DNA of 64,000 nt from DTPU01 sp963827855 (GTDB lineage: Bacteria; Planctomycetota; Phycisphaerae; Sedimentisphaerales; Anaerobacaceae). The position numbers and the translations under genes were made by a program. Under the pieces are notes generated by a model. It ran no database searches. It saw nothing but the letters and a program-made list of their open reading frames with translations, and was not told the DNA's origin. Of the stretch, positions 46,779 to 56,154 are shown piece by piece. Location: assembly GCA_963827855.1 (NCBI GenBank), contig CAWHBY010000002.1, positions 558,001 to 622,000 on the forward strand, read 5' to 3'. Numbering within the stretch: position 1 is the stretch's first letter; each line of letters starts with the position of its first letter.

Positions 46779-48035
46779 ATGGCAAAGAGAGTCTGGGTTG
46801 TAGTGATGCTTGTGGCAGCCCTTTGGCCGATGGAAGCCTTTGGGGCCGAGTCCAAGGACATCCGGAACATCGTAGTGATCGGGTGGGATGGGGCCCAGAG
46901 GGACCATGTCAAGGAGATGATCAGCCGCAACGAGCTGCCGAACCTGATCCGTCTCTCCGAGGAGGGGAAGATGATCGATATTGACGTGACAGCCGGTGCA
47001 ACCGACACCAAGGCAGGTTGGACCCAGATCTGGACCGGCTATGCCCCGGACAAGACCGGCGTGTACAGCAACGGCAGGTACCAGCCGATCCCGGTTGGAT
47101 ACTCGGTCTTCGAACGGGTGGAGGCCTATTTCGGGCCGGACAGAATCGATACGGTGGCCGTGATCGGAAAGAAGGGCCATGTGGACAATGATCCACCCCG
47201 GAAGGTCCCCTATGACCAGTGGCAGAAGGAGCAGCCCAGGCAGAAGAAGGGCAATCAAGCCAAGCCGGGCCTGGGAAACCTGGCCGGCGGTAAGGTCATC
47301 GAGGAGGACGGCCAGAAGTTCGTGCGGGTCCCGGGTAAGCCCTGGTACAACACCAGCCAGAAGATGGATCTGTTCGTGAACGGCTTGGTCAAGACCGACG
47401 TGGTGGCCACCCGGGCCATGGAGGAGCTCGATAAACGCAAGGACCAGCGATTCCTCTTCTTCATCCACTTCGCCGAGCCAGATCATGCAGGCCACAAGAG
47501 TGGCGAGAACTCCCAGGAGTACACCGATGCCCTCAAGGGCGATGATGAGTGGACGGGCAAGATCATCGCCAAGCTCAAGGCCTTGGGCCTGTATGAGAAG
47601 ACCCTGGTCTATGTCGTTGTGGATCACGGATTCAACGAAGAGACCCGTGGGCACAGATACGCCCCGTACGTGTTCCTGGCCACCAACGACAAGTCCGTCA
47701 CACGCGACGGCGACCGCGAGGACGTCGCCCCCACGGTCCTGAAGCGGCTCGGGGTCGACCTGTCCAAGCTTAACCCGCCGATGGATGGTACGCCCCTGGA
47801 TGAGCCTGCACTCCGCAGAATCGCGCCTGCGGAAAAGCCGCAACCGGGCCTGCAGGCGGCAAAGTCCACGAGGAAATCGAGACAGGATCGTGATACTTTG
47901 AACACCCAGAAAGCCGGGAAGGGCAAGAGGGCCAAGAAGGCAGGCGAGGCCGCATCCGGCTTCTCTTGCGAGAGGTCGCGCCGTTCACCCGGATCGCTGG
48001 AGAGGTTGGATAGCCGCACCTCGCCGGTCTCGTAA
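46779..48035 (+). CDS. Alkaline-phosphatase-superfamily phosphodiesterase, 3' end replaced
   Basis: Start ATG 46779 follows GGAGG. A signal peptide (VWVVVMLVAALWPMEAFGA) precedes a metal-dependent hydrolase domain: VVIGWDGAQRDHVKEMI (metal Asp), GATDTKAGW (Thr nucleophile region), FIHFAEPDHAGHKSG and VVDHGFNE (metal ligands). The reaction is phosphate ester or diester hydrolysis outside the cytoplasm. The natural protein probably ends soon after APTVLKRLGVDLSKLNPPMD and TPLDEPALRRIAP. The last 45-50 residues, Lys/Arg/Ser-rich, are read antisense through a minus-strand sulfatase remnant, so the original stop seems to be lost. Confidence 0.82.
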   Translation: MAKRVWVVVMLVAALWPMEAFGAESKDIRNIVVIGWDGAQRDHVKEMISRNELPNLIRLSEEGKMIDIDVTAGATDTKAGWTQIWTGYAPDKTGVYSNGRYQPIPVGYSVFERVEAYFGPDRIDTVAVIGKKGHVDNDPPRKVPYDQWQKEQPRQKKGNQAKPGLGNLAGGKVIEEDGQKFVRVPGKPWYNTSQKMDLFVNGLVKTDVVATRAMEELDKRKDQRFLFFIHFAEPDHAGHKSGENSQEYTDALKGDDEWTGKIIAKLKALGLYEKTLVYVVVDHGFNEETRGHRYAPYVFLATNDKSVTRDGDREDVAPTVLKRLGVDLSKLNPPMDGTPLDEPALRRIAPAEKPQPGLQAAKSTRKSRQDRDTLNTQKAGKGKRAKKAGEAASGFSCERSRRSPGSLERLDSRTSPVS

Positions 48036-48135
48036 ACGCGGATCACCTTGAAGTCGCAGAGCAGGATCGCGGAGGCCGGGCCATGATGTCCTTGTCGTAG
48101 TGCGGGAAGTGGACGACGAACTCCTCGCACGGACG
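47920..48135 (-). pseudogene. C-terminal fragment of a sulfatase
   Basis: On the minus strand EFVVHFPHYDKDIM is followed, after a frame change near 48080, by PASAILLCDFKVIRVYETGE and VRLSNLSSDPGERRDLSQ. This order (HFPHYDKD, then PASAI, DYKLI-like, ETGE, LxNLxxDPGE) is the standard C-terminal part of arylsulfatase-type enzymes. The catalytic N-terminal domain is missing. The fragment overlaps the 3' end of the phosphatase ORF on the other strand. Confidence 0.7.
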
Positions 48136-48299
48136 TTGCACAGTTCCCATACCGCTCTTGGTCAAAACCGGGACGAGACTGCCGCCTTCCACGCCCTCTT
48201 GAACTATCGTGAATCATCGTTCAAGGCCTTATCTATCTCCGGGAACGCAAGACGACCCCTTGCGTCTACAGGGCCCTTCGTGTATCTTGGAGAAGAACC

Positions 48300-49583
48300 A
48301 TGAGACATTCGAGCAAACGGCGTGTTGCGGCATTTCTGGCAGCGGCGATGATGCCGTTGTCCATTCAGACCACTGGAGCGAGTGATGTCGGGAATTGGCC
48401 GGACTGGCGCGGCCCGACTGAACAGGGTCACAGCGATGCCACAGGGCTGCCCCTGCACTGGTCGGAAACACAGAATATCGTGTGGAAGACGGCCATCCAT
48501 GATCTGGGCTATTCAACGCCCGTGGTGTGGGGCCATCAGGTCTGGCTCACCACGGCCACAAAGAAGGGCGAGGCGCTCTATGCTGTGTGCATTGACCTCG
48601 AGAGCGGCGGGGTCATTCATGACATCCCTGTGTTCCATCCTGAGAAGCCCCAGCGTATCCACCCCAACAACTCCTATGCCACACCCTCTGCGGTCATAGA
48701 GGAGGGCTTTGTGTATGTGCACTACGGCTCCCATGGTACGGCCTGTATCGACACAAGAACGGGCAAGGTCGTGTGGCAACGAGACGATTTGAACTGCGAG
48801 CATCTGCAGGGACCCGTGTCTTCTCCCCTTCTGTATGAGGATCTGCTCATTGTCCCCCTGGAGGGCACGGACGTTCAGTATGTGGTGGCTCTGGATAAGA
48901 AGACCGGCCGTCAGATCTGGCGCTACGACCGTCCCAGAGAGCTGTATCAAGACATCAAGCCCACCTATAAACTCAAGTCGTATTATACGCCGGTGGTCGT
49001 GGAGGTGAACGGCTCGCCGCAACTGATCAACAGCGGGGCCCTGCTGGTGACAGGCCATGAACCCAGAACCGGCAAAGAACTCTGGCGCGTCCTCTACAGA
49101 GACGATAATCCCGTTTCGCGTGTTGTCAGCGGCAAGGGGCTCCTGTTCGTCAATTCCGGTGGTGAGCCGGGCAATTCCCATGTCCTGGCCGTGCGCGAGG
49201 GTGGGGTGGGCGATGTGACCGATACGCACGTGGTCTGGAAAATGACCGAGGACACGCCGTCCGAGAGTTCACCTGTGGTGGTCGGTGATCTGCTCTACAC
49301 CTTGAGTGACAAGGGAGTGCTCCAGTGCATAGAGGCGGTCACAGGCAAAATCGTGTGGTCCCATCGTCTTGAAGGCGAATACGGGGCGTCCCTGCTGCAT
49401 GCGGACAACCGCATCTATATCTCCAGCAAGCAGGGCAAGACCACCCTCATCCAGCCGGGGCGTCAGTTCAAGGTGTTGGCGGTCAACGAGCTGGACGGAT
49501 TCCTGGGGGCTTCTCCTGCAGTGGCAGGCAAGTCGCTGCTGCTTCGTTCCAAGACGCACCTGTATCGAGTTGAGAACCGATAG
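48300..49583 (+). CDS. Secreted PQQ-like beta-propeller protein
   Basis: This protein has 427 residues with a signal peptide (AAFLAAAMMPLSIQTTGA). It opens with GNWPDWRGPTEQGHSDATGL, the typical start of Planctomycete PQQ/BamB-like propellers. Blades contain paired motifs such as CIDTRTGKVVWQRDD, ALDKKTGRQIWRYDRP and CIEAVTGKIVWSHRLEG. Catalytic quinoprotein residues are not evident. GGAG eight bases before the ATG supports the start. A hexamer pair TTGCGT/TATCTT just upstream is too close to the SD to be convincing as promoter. Confidence 0.82.
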   Translation: MRHSSKRRVAAFLAAAMMPLSIQTTGASDVGNWPDWRGPTEQGHSDATGLPLHWSETQNIVWKTAIHDLGYSTPVVWGHQVWLTTATKKGEALYAVCIDLESGGVIHDIPVFHPEKPQRIHPNNSYATPSAVIEEGFVYVHYGSHGTACIDTRTGKVVWQRDDLNCEHLQGPVSSPLLYEDLLIVPLEGTDVQYVVALDKKTGRQIWRYDRPRELYQDIKPTYKLKSYYTPVVVEVNGSPQLINSGALLVTGHEPRTGKELWRVLYRDDNPVSRVVSGKGLLFVNSGGEPGNSHVLAVREGGVGDVTDTHVVWKMTEDTPSESSPVVVGDLLYTLSDKGVLQCIEAVTGKIVWSHRLEGEYGASLLHADNRIYISSKQGKTTLIQPGRQFKVLAVNELDGFLGASPAVAGKSLLLRSKTHLYRVENR

Positions 49584-49595
49584 GCAGACCAACCG

Positions 49596-49815
49596 GTTCT
49601 CCGACTCCGAAGCGAGTCTCCGCAAGGCCGTGGTCATCCAGACCTCCCTCGTCCAGGAGTTCCCCGATGCCCCCTACTCCAAGGTCTGGCTGGGCACGTT
49701 CCAGATCGCCCTGGCGGATGTCCTGATCCGCAGCAGCCAGGCCCAGGAGGCCCGGCTGATCCTCCGCAATGCCATCGGCCTGCTAAGGACCCGTCAAGGA
49801 CTATCCTCTTGCTGA
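49596..49815 (+). pseudogene. TPR-repeat protein fragment
   Basis: In one plus-strand frame the sequence reads SDSEASLRKAVVIQTSLVQE, FPDAPYSKVWLGTFQIALAD and SQAQEARLILRNAIGLLRT, then a stop. These are the helical repeats that follow the kinase domain in many Planctomycete protein kinases (LRKAV-Q-LV-EFP pattern). No start codon or kinase part is present, so this is a leftover fragment. The minus-strand deacetylase ORF runs across it in antisense. Confidence 0.5.
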
Positions 49816-51313
49816 CGCACCCCCGCTGTGCCGGCGAAGCCGCGGCCTTGCGCCAGTTCTCGGCCAGGACTGAGAATTCCGGAAAGGCCACACTGCCCTC
49901 TCCATCCAGGTCCATCCCCACTGCGCCGTTGTCGCTGTTCAACAGCCAGAGATCGACGAAGCGTGAAAGGTCATCCAGGGTCACCAAGCCGTTGCCCGTC
50001 AGATCGCCGTATCGGCCGCCGCACACCTCCTTCGAGTAGACGGACTCGCCGGAATTCGCGTCGACTGCAGTCACCACGTAGCTGTAGGTGGTATCGTGGG
50101 GGATATTGACGTCCTGGTATTCCGATTGCATCAGGGGCGAGGCGTTGAGCCTGGCATAGGGACCGCCCGGGGCCGCGGAACGGTAGACGTTGTAGCCCAC
50201 GAGGTCGCTCTCCGTGTTGTCCTTCCAGTCGAGCCCCACCGTGGACCGGCCGACCGTGGCCGCAAGTTCCGTCGGCGCAGCCGGGGCCTTCATGAGCACG
50301 ACCTCGCCCGCGTCGGGGAGGGCGTCGAATACGATGTACTTTCCCCCCCTGCCCCCAGACTCCTGGACAGACGCATCGACCATCTCGCCATTCTGCGTGA
50401 CATTGGCCGTCACCCAGCCACGAGGAAGGAGCCTTCGTAGCGTCACAGGAACTCCGAAGAGGGCGTTGTCCAGGGTATCGGTCACATGGATGGATATCCG
50501 GGTGTCGTCACCCGACGTCTCCACGACCGAGACCTCGTTCCGCTCGCGGATGTAGCGGACCGCGTTGGCGAAGGTCGTCACCCAGAACTTGGTCTTTCTC
50601 GCGGCGAGATACTCCAGGCCACCCCGCAGCGTACTGGACGCCATCGGCGAATACCCGCCATCATTGTCGATGCCGTGGATCAGGAACACACACAGCCCCT
50701 TGGAAGCAGCCGCCCCTTCACACCTCGAACTGATGTCCCCTGCCGTCTTCACGGACCCGAGACTGCCGCAGATGATGGAGCTGATGTTCATCAGGTCGAC
50801 AGGCGTGCTGGGCTCCGTGTTGCCCTGGCAGCCCCGGGCGCCGATGTAGTACTGGTCGACCAGGGACTTATTGCCCGTCACACAATACGGGTAGGCCATG
50901 GTCACGCACTGGGCGCCCGTGACGCGGCTGTTGATGTCGTCCTGGGAGTCCTTCAGTTCCGCCGTCTGGGCGGCCAGGTTGACTCCCCCCATGGAGACGT
51001 GCGTGACCGTGTGGCTGGCCACCTCGTGGCACTGGTTCGCCGCTGCCTGCAAGACGGTCCAGTTGGGCGGCCAATACCCGGATGGCGGGCTGGTGATCGT
51101 GAACAGGGTCAGCTTGAAGCCAAACTCATTAAACAGGGGGATGGCGATAGCGAACTGGTTGGGGCAGCCGTCGTCAAAGGTGAAGCACACGGCTGCAGAC
51201 CGAAACCCAGGCCAGGGCGCCACCTCGTAGCGGGGATCCACGGTTCTCGGATGGCCTGTCCCGGCAACGGCCAGGAGGATCACGGACGACAGCAGACAAC
51301 AGGCTCTATTCAT
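49634..51313 (-). CDS. Secreted polysaccharide deacetylase with Fn3 and dockerin-like modules, aberrant C terminus
   Basis: Start ATG 51313 has GAGGG upstream. A signal peptide (CCLLSSVILLAVAGTG) precedes a NodB-type domain: CFTFDDGCPNQ (catalytic and metal Asp), SHTVTHVSMGG (metal His pair) and LCVFLIHGIDNDGG. An Fn3 module (APTELAATVGRSTVGLDWKD) and a dockerin-like EF-hand pair (YGDLTGNGLVTLDDLSRFVD, GMDLDGEGSVAFPEFSVLAE) follow. The expected end is just after ENWRK. The final 66 residues are Gly/Arg/Pro-rich, read antisense to the TPR fragment, so the native stop has been lost. Likely substrate: an acetylated polysaccharide. Confidence 0.85.
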   Translation of the reverse strand: MNRACCLLSSVILLAVAGTGHPRTVDPRYEVAPWPGFRSAAVCFTFDDGCPNQFAIAIPLFNEFGFKLTLFTITSPPSGYWPPNWTVLQAAANQCHEVASHTVTHVSMGGVNLAAQTAELKDSQDDINSRVTGAQCVTMAYPYCVTGNKSLVDQYYIGARGCQGNTEPSTPVDLMNISSIICGSLGSVKTAGDISSRCEGAAASKGLCVFLIHGIDNDGGYSPMASSTLRGGLEYLAARKTKFWVTTFANAVRYIRERNEVSVVETSGDDTRISIHVTDTLDNALFGVPVTLRRLLPRGWVTANVTQNGEMVDASVQESGGRGGKYIVFDALPDAGEVVLMKAPAAPTELAATVGRSTVGLDWKDNTESDLVGYNVYRSAAPGGPYARLNASPLMQSEYQDVNIPHDTTYSYVVTAVDANSGESVYSKEVCGGRYGDLTGNGLVTLDDLSRFVDLWLLNSDNGAVGMDLDGEGSVAFPEFSVLAENWRKAAASPAQRGCVSKRIVLDGSLAGRWHCGGSAGPPGPGCCGSGHPPGRSGTCPARPWSRGHRGTPGRGRSG

Positions 51314-51414
51314 AGTGCACCCTCGGCGATGAATCGGGGGCCGCAGCCGTACAGCGGGCGAAACCCTGTATCCAGCATAGTCAAAGTAGCCCTCCACCTC
51401 AAGGCCATTGGGGA

Positions 51415-54225
51415 TCACTCCCTCGGCCGGATGGCGGCGAGCTGCGGCAGGGCCACGCTGAACTGCACCTTCTCATCCTTCGCCCCCAGATAGCCGCCCC
51501 AGCCGATGCGGATGTCCTGGATGCGACCGGGATCCAGGAGGCCGTCTGCGTCCTGCGACCAGCCTGCAAGCTGGAACCGGGTCAGGGCCACAAAGGACCG
51601 CTCGCGCCCCGCCACAGCCAGTGACCGGCCCGCGTCTGCGATGAAGTCTCCGCCTCCCTCCTCGTGCAGGATCACCAGGAGCTGATTCGGCGTGGACTGG
51701 CCATCCGGTACCCAGCTATCGACCACCAGGCAGGACGCCTGGCCAAGGTCCAGCGGCTTGGGGTAGTGGAACTGGACGAAGAGGAAGGTGTCCACCTGGG
51801 CCTTGGTCAGCACTCCCCTGGCCCGCCAGGCTGGGGCACCGGCAGTGGACCGGTCTGCGTCCGGTGCAAGCTCCGCTGCCACAAACTCGCCGTGCGCAAC
51901 CTTCGGCTCGGTCAGCAGCACAGACCGCAGCGAGAATCCCGGAAGGCCTGCCCCAGGGGCAGACGATCGCCGCTGGGCCGGCCTGGCCGAGCTGTAGCGA
52001 AACAAGGCTCCGCCATAGGGCTCCAGACTGAGCTGCGAGATGCCCGCCGTCAGCGTCTCCTCCTTCTGGCCTGTGGCAGGATTCCATCGCTCGCCCCGCC
52101 CCGCTGCAGCCAGCCTGACCTCGCCCGTCCAGGGTCTGGCACTGTCGTTGATGAGAAAGTAGACCTCACGGCCCTCGATCCTGCGGTGCGTAGCACGGAT
52201 AGGCGATCGCAGGCCTGCCGCCTGCACGTCCGGCTCCAGGAGGCCGTCCAGGACAAGCGGCAGCAGGCCCTCCAGGCCAAAGGGGAGCAACACTCCCGCG
52301 CCGCCGGCCGCATTGACGCTTGACGCCGGCTCATTCACGGACGCCGCATCCGGCCTGGCACCACCGAAGATCTCCCTGGCCAGGGCCTGGACGCGGCTAC
52401 ACGGAAATTCGTCCTCACTGTTGGCGGGCAGGGTGCCGAGCGAGATCACCACACCGCCTTGTCGCACGAAGCGGCCAAGGTTCTCCCAGGCGGCAAGCGG
52501 CAGGGTATCTGCTGCGGGCAGGACCACGACCCGCCAACGCAACTGGCCGTACACGAGGTGAGAGGACTCGATGCTGGCCTCTCTCAGGGTACGGCTGTCG
52601 ACGACCGTGAAGTCCCGCTGGTTGGCAAAGAGGGCCTCGACCGCGGTGCGATAGAGGGTCTCGACACGCATCGCGCCGCCTGCCTCCCGGGTCCATTGTC
52701 TGGACGGAACAAACTGGGTCCAGAGGGTCTCTGCGGGATAAAGCACGCAGACGTCCGCCACCTGATGGCCACCGCGGAGCGCAGTACAACACCTGCCCAC
52801 CCAGTCGTTGAGACGGCGGAGGCTGTCACCGGACAGGTCTGTGAAGCTGTAGTAGCTGGTGATGCAGTTGACCCCTGCCACGATCTGGCGGTTGCAGGTG
52901 CCGCGGATCTCGGCCTCTGTCACGATGCGGCGCGGCCGCGTATCACCCTCGGGCCTGTAGTGTTGGCTGTGGTCCGAGGTCTCGGACATGACCAGGGGCT
53001 TGGACTCCAGCTCCGCCGCGCTGCTAACCAGCCGGGCGATGAACCAGGGCGCCTCGCTGGGCACGCTGGTCAGGCAATCGATGCTCGGTGCGTCAAGCCT
53101 GCGGATGCACCGGAAGAAGTCGCCGTACAGCGCCACGTGGCCCGCGATCCCCTCCTCTGCCAGCAGATGCCCGCCTGACGGGACGTGATACTGACCGCAA
53201 CGGGCCTGGATCTGGCCGAAGAAGTTCTCGCTGACCATCTCTGCAACGGTCAGCCAGAAGTCGCAGCGGATCTTCCTGCCCGCAGGACCAGCGTCTGCCG
53301 CCAAGGCCGGCAGCATCGCAGTCTCCAGATCGTGGCCGCGGCGTTTCTTGAACTCTGCAGCCAGGTTCTGCGACCAAGGCAAAGGGCGATAGGGCATGGG
53401 CCGCAGAAAGAGGCTCATCAGCGAAGGCTCGTCAGTGAACGTGGCCATGAAGGTCTTGCCGAGGTCATCACCCAGGTACCTGGCATACCCCCCATAGGTC
53501 ACGTCCACAAAACGTGCAGTGGCCTCTGGAACCAACAGGTTGACGTAGGGCATCTTGGCGTGCAGGTTGCCCTCTGCGTGAGTGCCTTCGTAGAGGCGGT
53601 CTTCTGTGATGGCCATGACCAGCCACTGGCCTACGGGCGTCTGCCAGGTCAGCCTGCCGTCACGGACCTGGCCTGCCAGGTCCAGTCCCGAGGCCGGATT
53701 GATCATCCCCTGCCTGACCTCAAAGGCCTTGACCAGCACCGGCCTGCCAGGCGGCACGTCCAGCGTGACGGGACCACCCTGCGACTGGGCCTCTGCCACC
53801 AGCAGACCGCGGGCCTCCCACTCCGGGTGGCCTCGAAGCGTGATGCCGCCCGCATTGCCGGAGGGGTAGCCCCGCTCATCGTAGAGCCAGAGTGCCAGGC
53901 CCTGCTTCTTGGCCTCGTTCACGGCCCGGACGAACGCGAGCCACCTGGCCTCGTCTTCCAGGTATCCGTCGAAAGAGACATTGCAGACCACTCCTCCGAA
54001 GCCCTGGTCACGAATCCTGCTGATGAGCTGGTCCTGCGCCTCGTTCTGGTCAGGCCAGTTGTGAATGATCTTCAGGATGCGGCAGTCCGCGGGCGGCTGT
54101 GCGAAACGCGTCTCCAAACCGGCGAGTACCGCCTGCCCCGGGAGGGCAATGACACAGAGCCCCTGGATCAGTACCATCCAGGCTGCGTCGGTCATTCGCC
54201 TGACCGCACGGTCGCTACGACCCAT
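51415..54225 (-). CDS. Secreted GH106-like glycoside hydrolase
   Basis: This protein has about 936 residues; two ATGs (54228, 54225) follow GGGAGGG and the second is better spaced. A signal segment (MVLIQGLCVIALPGQAVLAG) precedes a TIM barrel (about 40-450): GFGGVVCNVSFDGYLEDEAR, LALWLYDERGYPSG, FTDEPSLMS and SGGHLLAEEGIAGHVALYGD give several acidic candidates. A Rossmann-like domain (VVVLPAADTLPLAAWENLGR) and beta modules follow. This layout matches glycosyl hydrolases of the GH106 (alpha-L-rhamnosidase) type. It lies between a sulfatase and a deacetylase, consistent with breakdown of a sulfated, rhamnose-containing polysaccharide, but the specificity is inferred. Confidence 0.75.
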   Translation of the reverse strand: MGRSDRAVRRMTDAAWMVLIQGLCVIALPGQAVLAGLETRFAQPPADCRILKIIHNWPDQNEAQDQLISRIRDQGFGGVVCNVSFDGYLEDEARWLAFVRAVNEAKKQGLALWLYDERGYPSGNAGGITLRGHPEWEARGLLVAEAQSQGGPVTLDVPPGRPVLVKAFEVRQGMINPASGLDLAGQVRDGRLTWQTPVGQWLVMAITEDRLYEGTHAEGNLHAKMPYVNLLVPEATARFVDVTYGGYARYLGDDLGKTFMATFTDEPSLMSLFLRPMPYRPLPWSQNLAAEFKKRRGHDLETAMLPALAADAGPAGRKIRCDFWLTVAEMVSENFFGQIQARCGQYHVPSGGHLLAEEGIAGHVALYGDFFRCIRRLDAPSIDCLTSVPSEAPWFIARLVSSAAELESKPLVMSETSDHSQHYRPEGDTRPRRIVTEAEIRGTCNRQIVAGVNCITSYYSFTDLSGDSLRRLNDWVGRCCTALRGGHQVADVCVLYPAETLWTQFVPSRQWTREAGGAMRVETLYRTAVEALFANQRDFTVVDSRTLREASIESSHLVYGQLRWRVVVLPAADTLPLAAWENLGRFVRQGGVVISLGTLPANSEDEFPCSRVQALAREIFGGARPDAASVNEPASSVNAAGGAGVLLPFGLEGLLPLVLDGLLEPDVQAAGLRSPIRATHRRIEGREVYFLINDSARPWTGEVRLAAAGRGERWNPATGQKEETLTAGISQLSLEPYGGALFRYSSARPAQRRSSAPGAGLPGFSLRSVLLTEPKVAHGEFVAAELAPDADRSTAGAPAWRARGVLTKAQVDTFLFVQFHYPKPLDLGQASCLVVDSWVPDGQSTPNQLLVILHEEGGGDFIADAGRSLAVAGRERSFVALTRFQLAGWSQDADGLLDPGRIQDIRIGWGGYLGAKDEKVQFSVALPQLAAIRPRE

Positions 54226-54261
54226 CATGGCCCTCCCCTCTCGCACGTAGGGACTAGTGCC

Positions 54262-56124
54262 CTACTGTGCAGCAGCCCGGGTAAGGCGGATGTCATCAAT
54301 GTAGACCTTTCCTGCGTTGCCTGCCTTCGGCGAGCCCCGATCACCCACACCGACGACCATCTTCCTGACCGCGCCAAGGTTGACGCCGGCGGAGGCCGCC
54401 CTCGCGGCGTAAGCCGGCATTGGATCTTCCTGCGCATCGACGTGGCATCGCTCCGCCCAGGCGTCCCATGCAGCCATCAACTCGCGTCCTTTGGCCGGCT
54501 CCTGCCCTATGAGATTCGTCATCTCGGTGGGATCCGCGTCAATATCATAGAGTTCCCACGCCTTGCCGCTGAGCGAGACGAGCTTCCACCTGCCGTCTCG
54601 CACTGCGCGGCTGCCCTCGTGCTCCCAGAAGAGGAGGCGTGGAGGCGTAGAGACGGGGAGACGCGGAGACGAAAGGAGAGGGACGAGGCTGCGGCCCTCA
54701 AACGGCTGGATCTTGGTGCCGTCCCGCTCCGATGGGTACGTGGCCCCTGCCACTTCTATCAAGGTGGGCATGATATCGATGATATGCCCTACCTCGCGTG
54801 CCAGGCCTTTCTCCGCATCGCCGCGGCCCTGGGTTGCCTCTCGCAGGGCAGGTCCCCTCACAGAGGCCGGCCAGTGCACGATGAGCGGCGTACGGATGCC
54901 GCCCTCATGGCTGAAATGCTTGTACAGCCGCCACGGCGTGTTGCAGGCGTTCGCCCAACCGCTGCCGTAGCTGACGTAGCTGTCCGGCCCCCCCACTTCC
55001 TTTAGGCCGTCACCGGTATGCAGGATGTTCTTGGGGCCGCTGGTGACATCGAAGCCGTAAGGGTCCCATTCCCAGCAGGCGCCGTTGTCGCTCAGGAACA
55101 GGATCAGTGTGTTGTCCAACTGGCCGTGCTGGCTGAGGTCCTTGACCACGCGACCCACTGCCACGTCCAACCGGTCCACCATCGCTGCATAGACCGCCAT
55201 ACGGCGGGCAAGGTCTCGTCTGCGATCCTCCGGCAGTGAACTCCATGCAGGGTTGTCCTTGCCTGCGTAGGGTGAGGGCTTGGCATGTGACTTGGGCGGC
55301 ACCCCGCTCCGCAGCGTGAGCGACAGATCCTTTGGCACGAGACCCAATTCCCTCTGTCTCGCAAGACGCTCCTCACGAATCACGTCCCAGCCTTTTTGAT
55401 AGTACATCGCCTCGTATTTCGCGACGTCCGACTCGTGGGCATGCAAAGGGAAATGCGGGGCGTTAAAGGCCAGGTAGAGGAAGAATGGCTTGTCCACCTT
55501 GCGGCTGTCCCTGAGGAAATCGATCGCGTAGTCGGCGAAGGCATCGCTCGAGTAAAACGTCCCTGGCTGGCCATCCTTGGCCGACGTGTAGGCGCGTGGC
55601 GTACGTCCTGCCGGCCAACGGGTATAGAAGGGGTTCTCGTGCCAGCACGAGTTGTAGCCCCCCAACATGCCGTAGAATTCACTGAAGCCGCGATCGGTCG
55701 GCTTGACGTCCTGCTTGTTGCGCAGATGCCACTTGCCCACCATGTAGGTCTGATAGCCTGTGCCGGCCAGGACCTCGGCAAGCGTCGCCGTGGTCGGCAA
55801 CAAGGTTCCGCGATAGCCTGGAAACTGCGGGCCGCGGTCATCCGACATCGCACCCACACCCGCCTGGTGCGGATAAAGTCCCGTCAGCAGTGACGCCCGC
55901 GTGGGACAACAGCGAGAGGTGTTGTAGAACTGGGTGAACCGCAAACCCCCTTTGGCCAGGGAATCCAGGTTCGGCGTCTGGATCTCGCCCCCGTAGCATC
56001 CCAGGTCCGACCAGCCCAGGTCGTCAGCGAGGATCAGAACGATGTTGGGCCTTTGGGCCGCCCCTGCCAGACCGTGCAGACCGGAGAGACATGCCAGGAC
56101 AGTCGCCAGAAGACAGGTTCTCAT
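54262..56124 (-). CDS. Secreted sulfatase with a grafted CBM-like tail
   Basis: Start ATG 56124 gives a clean signal peptide (TCLLATVLACLSGLHGLAGA); an ATG at 56154 is also open. The sulfatase signature is complete: ADDLGWSDLGCYGG (metal Asp pair), SRCCPTRASLLTGLYPHQAG with the formylglycine Cys in CxPxR, YMVGKWHL, and LSDNGACWEWDPYG. The enzyme part ends near MAAWDAWAERCHVD. The last 40 residues (AGVNLGAVRKMVVGVGDRGS and AGKVYIDDIRLTRAA) match the C terminus of the LamG protein at 15562 and do not belong to sulfatases. It needs a maturase (FGE), and the only FGE trace in the window is broken. Confidence 0.88.
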   Translation of the reverse strand: MRTCLLATVLACLSGLHGLAGAAQRPNIVLILADDLGWSDLGCYGGEIQTPNLDSLAKGGLRFTQFYNTSRCCPTRASLLTGLYPHQAGVGAMSDDRGPQFPGYRGTLLPTTATLAEVLAGTGYQTYMVGKWHLRNKQDVKPTDRGFSEFYGMLGGYNSCWHENPFYTRWPAGRTPRAYTSAKDGQPGTFYSSDAFADYAIDFLRDSRKVDKPFFLYLAFNAPHFPLHAHESDVAKYEAMYYQKGWDVIREERLARQRELGLVPKDLSLTLRSGVPPKSHAKPSPYAGKDNPAWSSLPEDRRRDLARRMAVYAAMVDRLDVAVGRVVKDLSQHGQLDNTLILFLSDNGACWEWDPYGFDVTSGPKNILHTGDGLKEVGGPDSYVSYGSGWANACNTPWRLYKHFSHEGGIRTPLIVHWPASVRGPALREATQGRGDAEKGLAREVGHIIDIMPTLIEVAGATYPSERDGTKIQPFEGRSLVPLLSSPRLPVSTPPRLLFWEHEGSRAVRDGRWKLVSLSGKAWELYDIDADPTEMTNLIGQEPAKGRELMAAWDAWAERCHVDAQEDPMPAYAARAASAGVNLGAVRKMVVGVGDRGSPKAGNAGKVYIDDIRLTRAAAQ

Positions 56125-56154
56125 GAGGGCCAGTATAGCACAGCGAAGCGGCAC

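Noticed and set aside
53185..55005. 606-codon plus-strand ORF across two minus-strand genes
   Set aside because: It spans both the GH106-like gene and the sulfatase in antisense, which is implausible for a real gene.
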